64,000 nucleotides of DNA from Deltaproteobacteria bacterium (GTDB lineage: Bacteria > Myxococcota_A > UBA9160 > UBA6930). The notes under the pieces are model-generated. The model searched no databases. It was given only the letters and a program-made list of their open reading frames with translations, and was not told the DNA's origin. Location: assembly GCA_029261795.1 (NCBI GenBank), contig JAJDAP010000060.1, positions 1-64,000 of the forward strand, written 5' to 3'. Position numbers and translations under genes: made by a program. The stretch's first letter is position 1. Each line of letters begins with the position of its first letter. This document shows, piece by piece, positions 35,324 to 44,427 of the stretch.

Positions 35324-37705
35324 CTAGAGCAATCCCTGGTGTCGGGCACGGACGAACGCCTCTACCAGCTCGATGCGCCGCAGCGAGTCGCGGATCTCGA
35401 CGGCAAATTGGCGACGTTCCGCGCCGAGGTCGGATTGCCCAGGGCCCCACAGGTTCCGATTGCGGGCCAGTTTCACGGCCGTGCCGAACAGGGTCTTGGA
35501 GACGGATTCGTTGCGTTCCAGGTGTCGCTGCAACAGGTATTGCTCGCCGAGGGCGAGGCATTCGTTGAGGAATGATTCCTCGTCGAGGCGCTCTTCGGAA
35601 TCGTGGGTTTCCAGCACGTCGCCGACCACACGGTAGGCCTCGAGGAACGGGCGCAGGATGCGGTGGGCCTGCAGCGGCCTCAGCCTCGGCAGCAAAGCCT
35701 GGATCCGGTCCGGCCCCTGGTCGAGTCGTTGTTCCCAGGCGCTGTCGTGGAGCGAAAGTTCACGGTGGATCTCGCCCTGGAAGAGCTCGCGTTCGGGGAA
35801 GAAGAACTCGAACTTGAGCAGATCGCGGAGGCGGAAGGCTTCGTCCCAGAATTCGCGACGCCGATCCGCGACCTCGGGTTCGGCGGCGCGGAGCAGCGCC
35901 AATTCCGCGATGGAGCCGGCAACGAAGTAGTGGATCACCGTGTTGCGGTAGTAGGCGGCCGCCAGATGCTGGTCCGGGGAAATCCGGTAGACCGGCTCCC
36001 GGCCGCGCTTGAAGGCGATGAGCATGCCGCTATCGGTCAGTGCTTCGAGCACGGCGCCGACGCCCTCGGGGCGTTCGAGGTCCAGCTCCTCGGTCGTTGC
36101 GAGGCCTCGCCGCCGCACGTAGCCGACCAGGTTATGCAAGGCATCCACGGCCTCGCTGCACGAAAGTGCGCGATCTCCACGGCCTAACATTGCGAGACAG
36201 ACGAGCGAGATCGGTGTGATGGGTGTCGCCTGGTTGATTCGGACACAGACCTCGAATGCCAGCTTCTGCAGGGCAAGCTCGTGGTCGTCCGGGTGCGGCT
36301 CCGCCTCGGGGTTCGGCGGTCCCAGGGCCTTCGCGACCGAGACCGGCTCGCCAAAGCGGATGAAGACGCGTCCATAGCGGCTCCCCATGCGGCGAATGAG
36401 CCGGACGAACCAGGAGAAGCTCTCCTTTTCCTTGGCAGCGCCGCGTTGTTCGGCAGCGTAGTCCCCGACATCCGAGATCTGGTCGTAGACGATCGAGACC
36501 GGAATCAACTGCACGTCGTCGCTGCGGCCGCGGCGATAGGCATCGATCACGTAGGCGAGCAATCCGAAGCGTGGCGGCAGCAGCTTCCCCGATCGGGAAC
36601 GGCCGCCCTCGATGTACCACTCGAGGGAGAAGCGCTTCTCGATCAGGTAGTCGATGTAGTGACGCAGCACGACCTTGTAGACGACCGCGTCCTTGAAGGA
36701 GCGACGGATGAAGAACACACCCGCGCGCCGAACCAGGGGACCGAGCGGGAAGAAGTTCATGTTGATGCCGCCGGCCGTGTGATTGGGCGGCAGTCCAGCC
36801 TGATGCAGCAGGGCCTGCAGCACGCCGTGGTCGAGGTTCGACTTGTGGGTCGGTAGGAATACGACAGGGTGCTGCTGGGAAAGCCTACGTACTCGTTCGA
36901 TCTCGGCGGGGTCGTGATGCAACGTATCGCCGTAGGCGCGGCTGTAGAGCAGCCGCCAGATCTGCACGACGATGTCGATGACGAAGGTCGAGTGGGAAGC
37001 CGCGATCTCTCGGAGGCACTTGTTCGCCTCGGCGCGCACACTCTCTTCGCTTCGGCCGAGTTCGCGCGCGACCTGGCTCAGCTCTCCACGGAAGGCCGGG
37101 CGCTGCAGGATGCTCTCGCGCACGAAGCGCGGGACCTTGTAGCGCGCGCCCCGTAAGCGGCGCTCGGCGCGGTCCAGCGCGAGGGCGGCTTGCAACGCCA
37201 CGAAGTCGGCGAGGCCGACGGTATGGCCCGCGTCGCTCGTCGCGACCTGCTGCCAGCGTGCGCGGAGTTCCGAGGCCGGTGCCGGTTCTCCGGCGACGAT
37301 GCGGCAACGGCTGGGATTCCGGAGGCGGACCCAGTATGCGCGAATCAGATTCGGATCCCGGGGGTCGCCGAGCTTCAGCAGGTCGGAGAGCCGCGCGCTG
37401 CGTTCACCCTTCCTTTCCCGGGCGAGCCAGGCCACCCGCAGCGGTGCCATGAGCGGATCATCCCCGGTGGCGAGTGCTGCTTCGAGAGCGGGGTCGAGTT
37501 GGCCGTGTCGCAGTTTTCTCGAGGCCGGCAGTGCCATCGTTTCGATCACGGGCCCGCCCTCGGGCGTCTGGCGTTCGATCCACTCTCGGAGCAACCGCGC
37601 TTCGAGTCGACTCGAAGCGTCGACCAGGAAGATCACCCGATCCGATCCGGACTCGGGAAAGCCGGGCTCTGAGGTGGGCAGCTCGGCTAAGTGCGGCGCG
37701 GTCAT
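35324..37705 (-). CDS. plsB: Glycerol-3-phosphate 1-O-acyltransferase (PlsB-type)
   Basis: A 793-residue membrane-associated acyltransferase making 1-acyl-glycerol-3-phosphate, the first step of phospholipid synthesis. Block I THKSNLDH (His287-x4-Asp292), block II GVFFIRRSFKD, block III EGGRSRSGKLLPP, block IV LIPVSIVYDQ. It resembles the long mycobacterial/actinobacterial PlsB type with an N-terminal extension and a long C-terminal region. Length is close to E. coli PlsB (about 800). The PlsC-like gene at 21.2 kb could supply the next step. Confidence 0.9.
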   Translation of the reverse strand: MTAPHLAELPTSEPGFPESGSDRVIFLVDASSRLEARLLREWIERQTPEGGPVIETMALPASRKLRHGQLDPALEAALATGDDPLMAPLRVAWLARERKGERSARLSDLLKLGDPRDPNLIRAYWVRLRNPSRCRIVAGEPAPASELRARWQQVATSDAGHTVGLADFVALQAALALDRAERRLRGARYKVPRFVRESILQRPAFRGELSQVARELGRSEESVRAEANKCLREIAASHSTFVIDIVVQIWRLLYSRAYGDTLHHDPAEIERVRRLSQQHPVVFLPTHKSNLDHGVLQALLHQAGLPPNHTAGGINMNFFPLGPLVRRAGVFFIRRSFKDAVVYKVVLRHYIDYLIEKRFSLEWYIEGGRSRSGKLLPPRFGLLAYVIDAYRRGRSDDVQLIPVSIVYDQISDVGDYAAEQRGAAKEKESFSWFVRLIRRMGSRYGRVFIRFGEPVSVAKALGPPNPEAEPHPDDHELALQKLAFEVCVRINQATPITPISLVCLAMLGRGDRALSCSEAVDALHNLVGYVRRRGLATTEELDLERPEGVGAVLEALTDSGMLIAFKRGREPVYRISPDQHLAAAYYRNTVIHYFVAGSIAELALLRAAEPEVADRRREFWDEAFRLRDLLKFEFFFPERELFQGEIHRELSLHDSAWEQRLDQGPDRIQALLPRLRPLQAHRILRPFLEAYRVVGDVLETHDSEERLDEESFLNECLALGEQYLLQRHLERNESVSKTLFGTAVKLARNRNLWGPGQSDLGAERRQFAVEIRDSLRRIELVEAFVRARHQGLL

Positions 37706-37739
37706 GACACTAGTCTATCTCGCCTGCCCCACGTCTGGC

Positions 37740-39044
37740 TCATTCCTGTGCCGCGCCCCCCATAACGAGCTGCGTCATGGCCCGGACCCCGAGCAGGAGC
37801 GCTGATTCATCGACGCTGAAGAGCGGCGAATGATTGGCGGCGGCATCGGCGGCAGCCACCTCCGGTGAGCGGATTCCCAGCCAGAAGTAGACGCCGGGCA
37901 CCTGGTTCGCGAAGAACGAGAAATCCTCGGCGCCGGTACGGGGCGGCGGGGTTACCAGCTTTCCCTCGCCGACGACGCGCTCGAGCACGGTCCGGGCGCG
38001 AGCCGTCAGCGCCGGCTCGTTGTACGTGATGGGATAGCCCTCGGGAATCTCCACGCTGACCTCGGCGCCCGAGCTCTCGCCGATCTTGGTCGCGGTCCGG
38101 CGGATTCGCGCAAAGAGGTCTTCGCGTTGGCTCGGATCGAGGTGGCGTATCGTGCCCAGCAGCGTGACCTCGTCCGGGATGATGTTATGCCGGACGCCCC
38201 CATGGATGGCTCCGATCGAGACGACCGTCGGAAGCCTCGCATCCATCTGGCGGCCAGGAATCGCGTGCAGCGCCAGCACGATCCTGGAAGCGACCGCCAC
38301 CGGATCGACGCCGGCCCAGGGATAGGCGGCGTGGGTCTGGCGGCCACGCACCGTGATCTCGAGCCGGTTGGAGCCAGCCATCGCCCCGCCGGCAAGCAGC
38401 GCGATCTCGCCGGCTTCGTGCTGGGGCACCACGTGGAGGGCGAAGGCGGCGTCCGGCCGGGGCTCGTCGAAGGCGCCTTCTTCCAACATCAAGCGGGCGC
38501 CGCCGCGTTCGCCGGCAGGAGCCCCTTCCTCGGCGGGTTGGAACACGAACAACACCCTCCCGGGGACCCGCGCGCGCATGCCGCTCAGCACCCGCGCGGC
38601 GCCCAGCAGGATCGCGGTGTGGGCGTCGTGTCCGCACGCGTGCATCACACCCACGTCCTGTCCCCGGTAGCGGGTGCGAACCGTCGAAGCGAAGGGAAGG
38701 CCCGTCTGTTCGGTGACGGGCAGGGCGTCCATGTCGGCTCGCAAGGCCACCGTGGGGCCGGGTCGGCCGCCCCGCAGGACGCCGAGCACGCCGGTGTGGG
38801 CGACCCCGGTGCGAACTTCGAGTCCCAACCGTTCGAGTTCCGCGGCCACGATGGCGGCCGTGCGGGTCTCGCGGTTGCCGAGCTCCGGATGCTCGTGGAA
38901 ATCGCGTCGCCAGGCGATCACCTGGGGTTCGACCGCGAGAATGGCGTCCTCGACACTCGACCCCTCGGCGAATGCCGAGAGCGCGCCCCCTGCCAGGCAA
39001 GCGCAGCCGAGAATACTGCCAAGGACGCGACGGATGACTAGCAC
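37740..39044 (-). CDS. M20D-family amidohydrolase with signal peptide
   Basis: A 434-residue metal-dependent amidohydrolase (hippurate/N-acyl-amino-acid hydrolase group). A signal segment (VIRRVLGSILGCACLAGGALSAFA) precedes the catalytic domain, implying export. RRDFHEHPELGNRE, ALRADMDALPV, MHACGHDAHTAILLGAA and PAEEG are the M20D metal-site motifs; the dimerisation lid lies near GRQTHAAYPWAGVDP. The GTG at 39042-39044 is chosen for its AAGGAG ribosome binding site at 5 nt and because it begins the signal. Substrate likely an N-acyl amino acid or similar amide. Confidence 0.9.
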   Translation of the reverse strand: MLVIRRVLGSILGCACLAGGALSAFAEGSSVEDAILAVEPQVIAWRRDFHEHPELGNRETRTAAIVAAELERLGLEVRTGVAHTGVLGVLRGGRPGPTVALRADMDALPVTEQTGLPFASTVRTRYRGQDVGVMHACGHDAHTAILLGAARVLSGMRARVPGRVLFVFQPAEEGAPAGERGGARLMLEEGAFDEPRPDAAFALHVVPQHEAGEIALLAGGAMAGSNRLEITVRGRQTHAAYPWAGVDPVAVASRIVLALHAIPGRQMDARLPTVVSIGAIHGGVRHNIIPDEVTLLGTIRHLDPSQREDLFARIRRTATKIGESSGAEVSVEIPEGYPITYNEPALTARARTVLERVVGEGKLVTPPPRTGAEDFSFFANQVPGVYFWLGIRSPEVAAADAAANHSPLFSVDESALLLGVRAMTQLVMGGAAQE

Positions 39045-39112
39045 GGGGTCTCCTTCAATCAGGCGGGAATTGACGGGGAGGGTACCTTCCGACGCGCAAA
39101 CGTGGAGGCATG

Positions 39113-40588
39113 ATGTCCGAGCCCGATTTCGATGATGTCGATCTGACCGAGGCCGATGAGCCGCGACTGCCCGTGTTGTTCGAGGATCGGCGGCCGCCGC
39201 AATCCGCGATTCTCGCCGGGGTCGGACTGGCCTGGTTGAGTGCGGCGCTGACCGGCGGCTTGATCGTGTTCCTGTTGGCCATCGTCCCCGGTGCCCTGCT
39301 CCTTGCGAGCGGGCTCGCGAGCCTCGCCATGGCGGACGAGGCACGCGCCCGGCACCTCGGTGCGTTGGGCGCCGCGATCGGAATCCTGTTGGGCCTACCG
39401 ATCTTGCTGGTGGCCGGCTTCGGTACAGGGCTGGTGTTGGTGGGGCTGGCCGTGGCCGCCCTGGTCGCCGAGGGCTGGATCTCGTTCATGCGGACGCCCC
39501 CCATGGAGGATGTCCCACCCGCCTCGGTCTCGGTCCGCCTCGCCGCCGAGATCGCGGCCGATGACGCGGTGCTCGGGATGATGGTGCAGAGCCTGCACAC
39601 GCCGGGCATCGAGGATCGCCCGCGCATCGCGCGCGAACTCGAGGCGGCGCAGGCACTCTTCGCCGATCGCGGCTGGCTCGCGAATCCGGCGACCTATCAT
39701 CGGGTACCGCCGGCACCGGAAGACGTGCGTCGTACTCGGGAATCGTTCCTGGGCATCGACTACAGCCACCTTCGTTTCGCCAGTGAGTTCGAACCCCGCA
39801 TCGAAGAACCGGGCCGTGAACGATGGCTGGATCGTCGTGCCAATCGGACGGCTCACGCCTGGGTCCTCGAACACGAAGGTCCGCCTCGGCCGTGGCTCGT
39901 CTGCATCCACGGCTATCAGATGGGTGTGCCGTGGATGGACTTCCCCGCTTTCGACGTGCGTCGCCTTCATCGCGAACGCGGACTCAACCTCGCTTTTCCC
40001 GTCTTGCCGCTGCACGGCCCGCGCAAGGTCGGCCGCATCTCCGGCGAGCATTTCATGGGCGCCGATTTCCTCGATACGGTGCACGCTGAGACCCAGACGA
40101 TGTGGGATATCCGGCGCTTGCTCGATTGGATTCGGCAGCAAGGTGCCGAGGCGATCGGTGTCTACGGCCTCTCGCTAGGCGGTTACAACACGTCGCTTCT
40201 CGCTTCCCTCGATGACGATCTGGCCTGTGCCATCGCGGGAATTCCCGCGACCGATTTCGCTCGGCTCGTCTGGAAGCATGGCCCGCCGCGGGATCTGCTC
40301 CACGCGGAGTCCGCCGGCGTGGATCGTCCGGTGGTCGACGAGGTCTTGCGGGTGGTATCGCCGCTCGCTCTCGAGCCGAAGCTTGCCAAGGAACGCCGCT
40401 CGATCTTTGGCGCGATCAGCGACCAGCTGGTTCCCTCGGATCAGGTACGCGATCTCTGGCGCCATTGGGAGCGACCCGAGATCGCCTGGTACCCGGGCGC
40501 GCACCTGAGCTTCATGCTCCACGGAAACGTTCGCCGGCTGCTGGAGACGAGCTTGGACCGGGCCGGTCTTCACGCGTCCGGTTCGTGA
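39113..40588 (+). CDS. Membrane-anchored alpha/beta hydrolase
   Basis: A 491-residue protein with four closely packed hydrophobic segments near residues 33-122 followed by a large alpha/beta hydrolase domain. LVCIHGYQMG (about 262) is the oxyanion strand, GLSLGG holds Ser354, and a late His is in YPGAHLSFML. The GHFLG-type helical cap reads HGPRKVGRISGEHFMGADF. The second ATG (39113) is preferred as GGAGG (39104-39108) lies 4 nt upstream of it but only 1 nt from the first. Substrate unknown. Its 3' end overlaps the convergent XRE gene by 19 bp. Confidence 0.8.
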   Translation: MSEPDFDDVDLTEADEPRLPVLFEDRRPPQSAILAGVGLAWLSAALTGGLIVFLLAIVPGALLLASGLASLAMADEARARHLGALGAAIGILLGLPILLVAGFGTGLVLVGLAVAALVAEGWISFMRTPPMEDVPPASVSVRLAAEIAADDAVLGMMVQSLHTPGIEDRPRIARELEAAQALFADRGWLANPATYHRVPPAPEDVRRTRESFLGIDYSHLRFASEFEPRIEEPGRERWLDRRANRTAHAWVLEHEGPPRPWLVCIHGYQMGVPWMDFPAFDVRRLHRERGLNLAFPVLPLHGPRKVGRISGEHFMGADFLDTVHAETQTMWDIRRLLDWIRQQGAEAIGVYGLSLGGYNTSLLASLDDDLACAIAGIPATDFARLVWKHGPPRDLLHAESAGVDRPVVDEVLRVVSPLALEPKLAKERRSIFGAISDQLVPSDQVRDLWRHWERPEIAWYPGAHLSFMLHGNVRRLLETSLDRAGLHASGS

Positions 40589-40839
40589 ACCAGCACGATC
40601 GGGTCCGCATCGAGGCCCGCCGCGATCCGACACACGATCGCGTAGGGCACCGGCTCGTTGGCCTCCTCCATCCCCTCGAGCAGGTTGATGGAGACGGTCT
40701 CGCGCAAGCCGGATTCGCGGAAGCAGGCGTCTGCCACGATGCGAACGAAGGCGCGTCGCGATAGTCCGAGCTTCCGCCGCATGCCGCGGATGGCGGTGCC
40801 GTCGGGGGTGACGGTCTGGTCGTCGTCGAATGCAGACAT
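40570..40839 (-). CDS. Small XRE-like helix-turn-helix protein
   Basis: An 89-residue protein. GTAIRGMRRKLGLSRRAFVRIV reads as the first helices of a Cro/C1-type DNA-binding domain, and INLLEGMEEANEPVPYAIVCRIAAGLDADP as its recognition and last helices. It may be a stand-alone regulator; no toxin partner or phage gene is adjacent. Its last 19 bp overlap the end of the convergent membrane hydrolase. Confidence 0.6.
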   Translation of the reverse strand: MSAFDDDQTVTPDGTAIRGMRRKLGLSRRAFVRIVADACFRESGLRETVSINLLEGMEEANEPVPYAIVCRIAAGLDADPIVLVHEPDA

Positions 40840-40872
40840 CGGGGCAGGGTAACGCGCCTGGCCTCGCCGCGA

Positions 40873-42261
40873 TCAGGAGGTGGCCTGAGCACGCCGCGTT
40901 TCGAGCTCGGCCAGGATCTCGGCATGACGCGCACGTGTGATCGGGAAGCCGCGTGCCAACAGGGCGGCGAGGGCGACGAAACCCGCGGGCACGACCGCCG
41001 TGAGGACGCGGATCGTGATGATGCTCTCCTCCGGCTGGCTCGTAACTTCATCGCCGCCCACATAGCCGCTGAGGCCGAGCACGTAGAGGGCCAGGGCTAC
41101 CGCCGACGCGCCACCGAGTTTGCGTAGGAACATGAAGAGACCGAAGTAGACGCCTTCTCGACGTTGGCCGGTGCGGAGTTCGTCCTCGTCCACCACCTCG
41201 CCGAGCATCGACCAGGGGATCATGTCCGCCGCCGCATAGCCGACGCCCCCGATCGCGGCACCGACGAAGATCCACCAGCGGGGCCAATCCGGTTGGGCCA
41301 GGAAGAGCAGCGCCTGGGAGCCGACCCAGGAGGCTGCACCCAGGATGAAGATGGTGTGCTTGTCGACGTGTCTCGAAATCGCATTCCACATCGGCATCGA
41401 GAGCGCGACACACGCCAGGAACAGGCCCAGGGTCCAGCCGAAATCCTCGGGCCGACCGAGCCACCAGGTGAAGTAGTAGAGGAACATCGTGGACGTCAGG
41501 TCGATGGCGATGCGCCCGAAGATGTAGATGCCGGTCAGCCGCACGAAGGCCAGGTGTCGCACCAGCGTTCCGATGCTCTTCAGCAAGCCATCATCCGGAG
41601 CCGCGGTCGACGGCGGCCGTTCGAAGGTGACCCGGTGGATGAAGGGCCACACCATCATGATCCAGACGCCGAGTGCCAGGCCGGCCTTCTGGAAGCCCTC
41701 GGCACCGCCGCCGAAGAAACCGGCGATCGGACGCACCGCCGCGGCCGCGAGCAGCGCGCCGAAGATCGCACCGACCGCACGCCAAGCGTTGAGCGAGGTG
41801 CGCTCGTCGTAACTCGACGTCATCTCGGGAATGATCGCCAGGTACGGCACCGCGATGACGGTCATGCTGAGCGAGAACAAGACGTAGAGAGCGGTGTAGA
41901 AGTTGGCTGCGTCTTGTTCCGCCATCCCCTCGGTGTTCCACCACAAGGCGGCGAAGCTCAGGCCGAACGGCACCATCCCGATCAGGAAGTAGGGCCGCCT
42001 GCGCCCGTATTTCCATTGGCTGCGATCCGAGAAGCGTCCCATCAGCGGATCGCTGAACGCGTCGGCGAACCTCCCGACGAGTGGCACGAATGCGGCCGTG
42101 GTCGCCGCGATGCCGGCCACGTCCGTCAGGAAGAACGGGTAGATGAACAACATCGAGGCCAGGCCGAGGTTGATCGTGTGATCACCCAGGGCATAGACGG
42201 CCTTGGTCAAGGTCGGGAGCGTTCCCGCCGACGCGTCCGGCTCCGGTTGTGCGTCGCTCAT
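40873..42261 (-). CDS. GPH-type (MFS) sodium/proton-sugar symporter-like transporter
   Basis: A 462-residue, 12-helix transporter of the glycoside-pentoside-hexuronide:cation symporter group. ALGDHTINLGLASMLFIYPFFLTDVAG is helix I, RFADAFSDPLMGRFSDRSQWKYGRRRPY is the loop 2-3 signature with the conserved Asp residues, and loop 8-9 carries RQREGVYFGLF-like residues. Substrate is not evident; marine relatives carry sugars or organic acids. It appears monocistronic. Confidence 0.88.
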   Translation of the reverse strand: MSDAQPEPDASAGTLPTLTKAVYALGDHTINLGLASMLFIYPFFLTDVAGIAATTAAFVPLVGRFADAFSDPLMGRFSDRSQWKYGRRRPYFLIGMVPFGLSFAALWWNTEGMAEQDAANFYTALYVLFSLSMTVIAVPYLAIIPEMTSSYDERTSLNAWRAVGAIFGALLAAAAVRPIAGFFGGGAEGFQKAGLALGVWIMMVWPFIHRVTFERPPSTAAPDDGLLKSIGTLVRHLAFVRLTGIYIFGRIAIDLTSTMFLYYFTWWLGRPEDFGWTLGLFLACVALSMPMWNAISRHVDKHTIFILGAASWVGSQALLFLAQPDWPRWWIFVGAAIGGVGYAAADMIPWSMLGEVVDEDELRTGQRREGVYFGLFMFLRKLGGASAVALALYVLGLSGYVGGDEVTSQPEESIITIRVLTAVVPAGFVALAALLARGFPITRARHAEILAELETRRAQATS

Positions 42262-42379
42262 CGCTTCCCCACGAGCGGGGAGTCTAACCGTTCGATCGGG
42301 TTTCGGAGCTAGGCATCCTCTGCACGGACGACCTCACAACGACGGTGAGTGGAAGGGGTGCGCGCGCAGGAGGGCAGCG

Positions 42380-42905
42380 TGGGCCAGGAGAGAATCATCT
42401 TGTCTCGCGGCGGCGGAAGGTCTTGAGGGGTGGGGGCCTCCCGACTCTCTGGGGAGGGCTCGCAGGTTGCTCTTGCGGGCGGTCTTCTTGGATCGAGGAC
42501 GTGCGGACTAGCGGTGCCTGCACGAGGGGGTGCCGGCCGGAGCGGTGAGGACGGTTCAGCCCGGAGCGGCAGCGGGGTCCAGGAGCGGACCGGCTCTCTT
42601 CCAGCCTTCGTTGAGGAGCCAGGTATGGGTGAACGCGACCGCCCGCGTTCCGGGCGTTCCTCTTGCCGCGATCACGAGATCGCGCGCGGAGCGCTTCCAG
42701 CCCCCGAACCATCGACCCGAAGAGGCCGGATCGATGCGTACGCTGCTGGGCGGCCGCTTCATGTGCCGTCTGGCGTTCATCAGGACGTAGCGCAGTGCAT
42801 TTCGAACCTGGGTCGGCGTCTTCAATACTACGTGGTGATACCGGTCCTTCAGGACCGGTCCAGAGCGCGCGAACACGCGATTCACCGCACGCGCCAGGCG
42901 CGCGC
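42380..42905. repeat. Dispersed repeat, copy 1 (RAYT 3' half plus 3' flank)
   Basis: This stretch is closely similar along its length to 52350-52890, including about 170 bp beyond the transposase stop. Matching non-coding landmarks include GTGCGGACTAGCGGTGCCTG (42501 and 52478). The similarity begins near the motif CCAGG-n-GAGA and breaks within the transposase gene. The shared non-coding part suggests the whole unit was copied, not just the gene. Confidence 0.8.
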
Positions 42906-43253
42906 CCAACGACTTCATCCCACGCCCCAGGGCGTCCGCATCCTTCGCCTCCACCAACAGATGGACGTGATTGGCCTGGATCGAGTAGTGCGCGAGCCGG
43001 AAGTCCCCGCGATCACAGGCCTTTGCCCAGGATCGTTCGAGCTCGCGGACGAGCTTCACGGTTCGAAGGGAGGGCACGCCATCGCGCAGCTTCAGGGTGA
43101 CGTGGCAGGGATACCGGGAAGGGAAGCGAGTCCCGTTCGGCGGAGATGCGGAATACCGGACCCCGCCTGCGGCTTTCGGCCGGCGCCGGGCCGTTTCCCG
43201 CCCCAGCCGGAGTGTCGCAGTTCGAGCTGGATTCCGGGTGACTTACGCCGCAC
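42556..43253 (-). pseudogene. RAYT/IS200-like tyrosine transposase, frameshifted near its 5' end
   Basis: HUH-type Y1 transposase. The main frame (42556-43077 and its upstream extension) contains HVHLLVEA, the HUH metal/nickase motif, and the catalytic Tyr probably in ALRYVLMNARRH. Family-typical N-terminal sequence appears in a different frame: a GTG at 43251-43253 opens a 53-codon frame with QLELRHSGWGGKRPGAGRKP, ending at TGA 43092-43094, while the main frame begins to look like the family at RYPCHVTLKLRDGVPSLR. One frameshift near 43115-43135 (a C/T-rich run) would join them. It may be a dead gene, a sequencing error or a programmed shift. An AT-rich leader lies upstream. Confidence 0.75.
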
Positions 43254-43545
43254 GAATTGAATACAGCGATCTTAGACTATCAATCAAGAGAAATCGTCAT
43301 CACATCTCCGAAACATCGTTCGACTCGCCCCATGCCCGCTCGCGCCGCCGGCCCTGACCCGGTCTACCTAACATCCGCGCGAACCACCCCTCTCAAGAGC
43401 CCTCCGGAACGCAACTCGCTTGAGAGGGACTGACATGACGTCGTCGAAACGGTCTTCGACTCGCGTCTCGGACTCCCGGCAATGCCCGGAACTAGCTGGC
43501 AGCGAACGAAACCGCGGAATACGGGATCGCGAGTGCGGAGGTTCC
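43254..43545. other. 292-bp intergenic region with AT-rich segment and hairpin
   Basis: Bases 43255-43320 are markedly AT-richer than the surroundings and could hold the minus-strand promoter of the transposase unit (TTGATT and TGTATT boxes are possible). I see no gene. A 10-bp inverted repeat occupies 43388-43428. Confidence 0.5.
43388..43428. repeat. 10-bp inverted repeat hairpin
   Basis: CCCTCTCAAG (43388-43397) and CTTGAGAGGG (43419-43428) pair perfectly around a 21-nt loop. It lies about 120 bp past the end of the DUF4097 gene and 135 bp upstream of the transposase start. It could be a terminator or a REP-like site linked to the transposase; there is no T-run. Confidence 0.55.
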
Positions 43546-44415
43546 CTAGTCGGCCTTGATTCGAATGCTTCCGCCAACGGTATCGAGTTCGAGGCTCGGG
43601 CCCCCGCCGTTGAGATCGGCATTGACGTGGCTGCGATCGACGCGGCCATCGACGGCGAACTCATCGTCCAGGCGCACGTTGCCACCGATCGTCCTTGCGC
43701 GCAGGTGAATTCCGGCATCCTTGGGAATCCGGACTTCGATGCTGCCGCCTGTCGTTGCGATCTCGCCGGCCGGAATGGCTTCGAAATCCACCGCGATCGA
43801 TCCGCCGCTCGTGCGCGCATAGACCTCGTCGCCGGCCTTGCTGACCCGGATGCCGCCGCCACTGGTATCCGCGTCGACGCGCCCGCCGATCTCGGAAGCG
43901 CGAATGCTGCCGCCGCTGGTCGAGGCGAACAGATCGCCGGCCACTTCCTTGGCTTCGATACCTCCGCCGCTGGTCTCTGCTGCGACGTTGCCCTGGATCT
44001 CCTGGACTTCGATGTGTCCGCCGCTGGTGCGCGCCACCACGTGGCCGATCAGTTCCTGGACGTCGATATGTCCGCCCCGCGTACTCAGCTCTAGATGGAA
44101 CTGCTCTGGTACGCGAGCGTGCACGCGAACGCGTCCGGGCCGGAGGAAGCTGAACAGGCCGCCTCGAGCGTGGCCGACCACGCTGAACTCGTCGCCGTCC
44201 TGGTTGATTTCGAGTTCGAGCCCGCCGGAGACCTTCGCGTCGATTTCGATGCGTTCCTCGTTGTGGGTATCGATATCGATCGAGCCGCCGGGCAGATCCA
44301 CGCGCAGAGTGCCGCCGAACGCGGCCGTGAAGGTCTCCTTGATGTCGTCCGCAGTCGCAGCGGCCGGGACCAACAACAGCCCCACGAGTATCCACTTGTT
44401 GAACATCTTCATCAC
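43546..44415 (-). CDS. Exported DUF4097 beta-helix-like repeat protein 1
   Basis: A 289-residue protein with a signal peptide (KWILVGLLLVPAAATA) and a repetitive beta-rich body. Its ~18-20-residue repeats carry SGG, as in TSGGHIEVQEIQGNVAAE and TSGGGIEAKEVAGDLFAS, which fits a right-handed beta-helix of the DUF4097/adhesin type. Probably periplasmic or surface. It lies 12 bp downstream of a second DUF4097 gene, so the pair form an operon. Function unknown; such proteins often accompany sigma/anti-sigma or envelope-stress genes, but none is adjacent. Confidence 0.8.
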   Translation of the reverse strand: MMKMFNKWILVGLLLVPAAATADDIKETFTAAFGGTLRVDLPGGSIDIDTHNEERIEIDAKVSGGLELEINQDGDEFSVVGHARGGLFSFLRPGRVRVHARVPEQFHLELSTRGGHIDVQELIGHVVARTSGGHIEVQEIQGNVAAETSGGGIEAKEVAGDLFASTSGGSIRASEIGGRVDADTSGGGIRVSKAGDEVYARTSGGSIAVDFEAIPAGEIATTGGSIEVRIPKDAGIHLRARTIGGNVRLDDEFAVDGRVDRSHVNADLNGGGPSLELDTVGGSIRIKAD

Positions 44416-44427
44416 TCGTTCCTCCGG

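Noticed and set aside
40570..40839. Toxin-antitoxin module
   Set aside because: The small XRE protein has no adjacent small toxin-like gene; both neighbours are large unrelated proteins.
42841..42858. CCGGTCCT-TC-AGGACCGG palindrome inside the RAYT gene
   Set aside because: It encodes conserved transposase residues (GPVLKD) and one arm is altered in copy 2, so it is probably coincidence of coding sequence.
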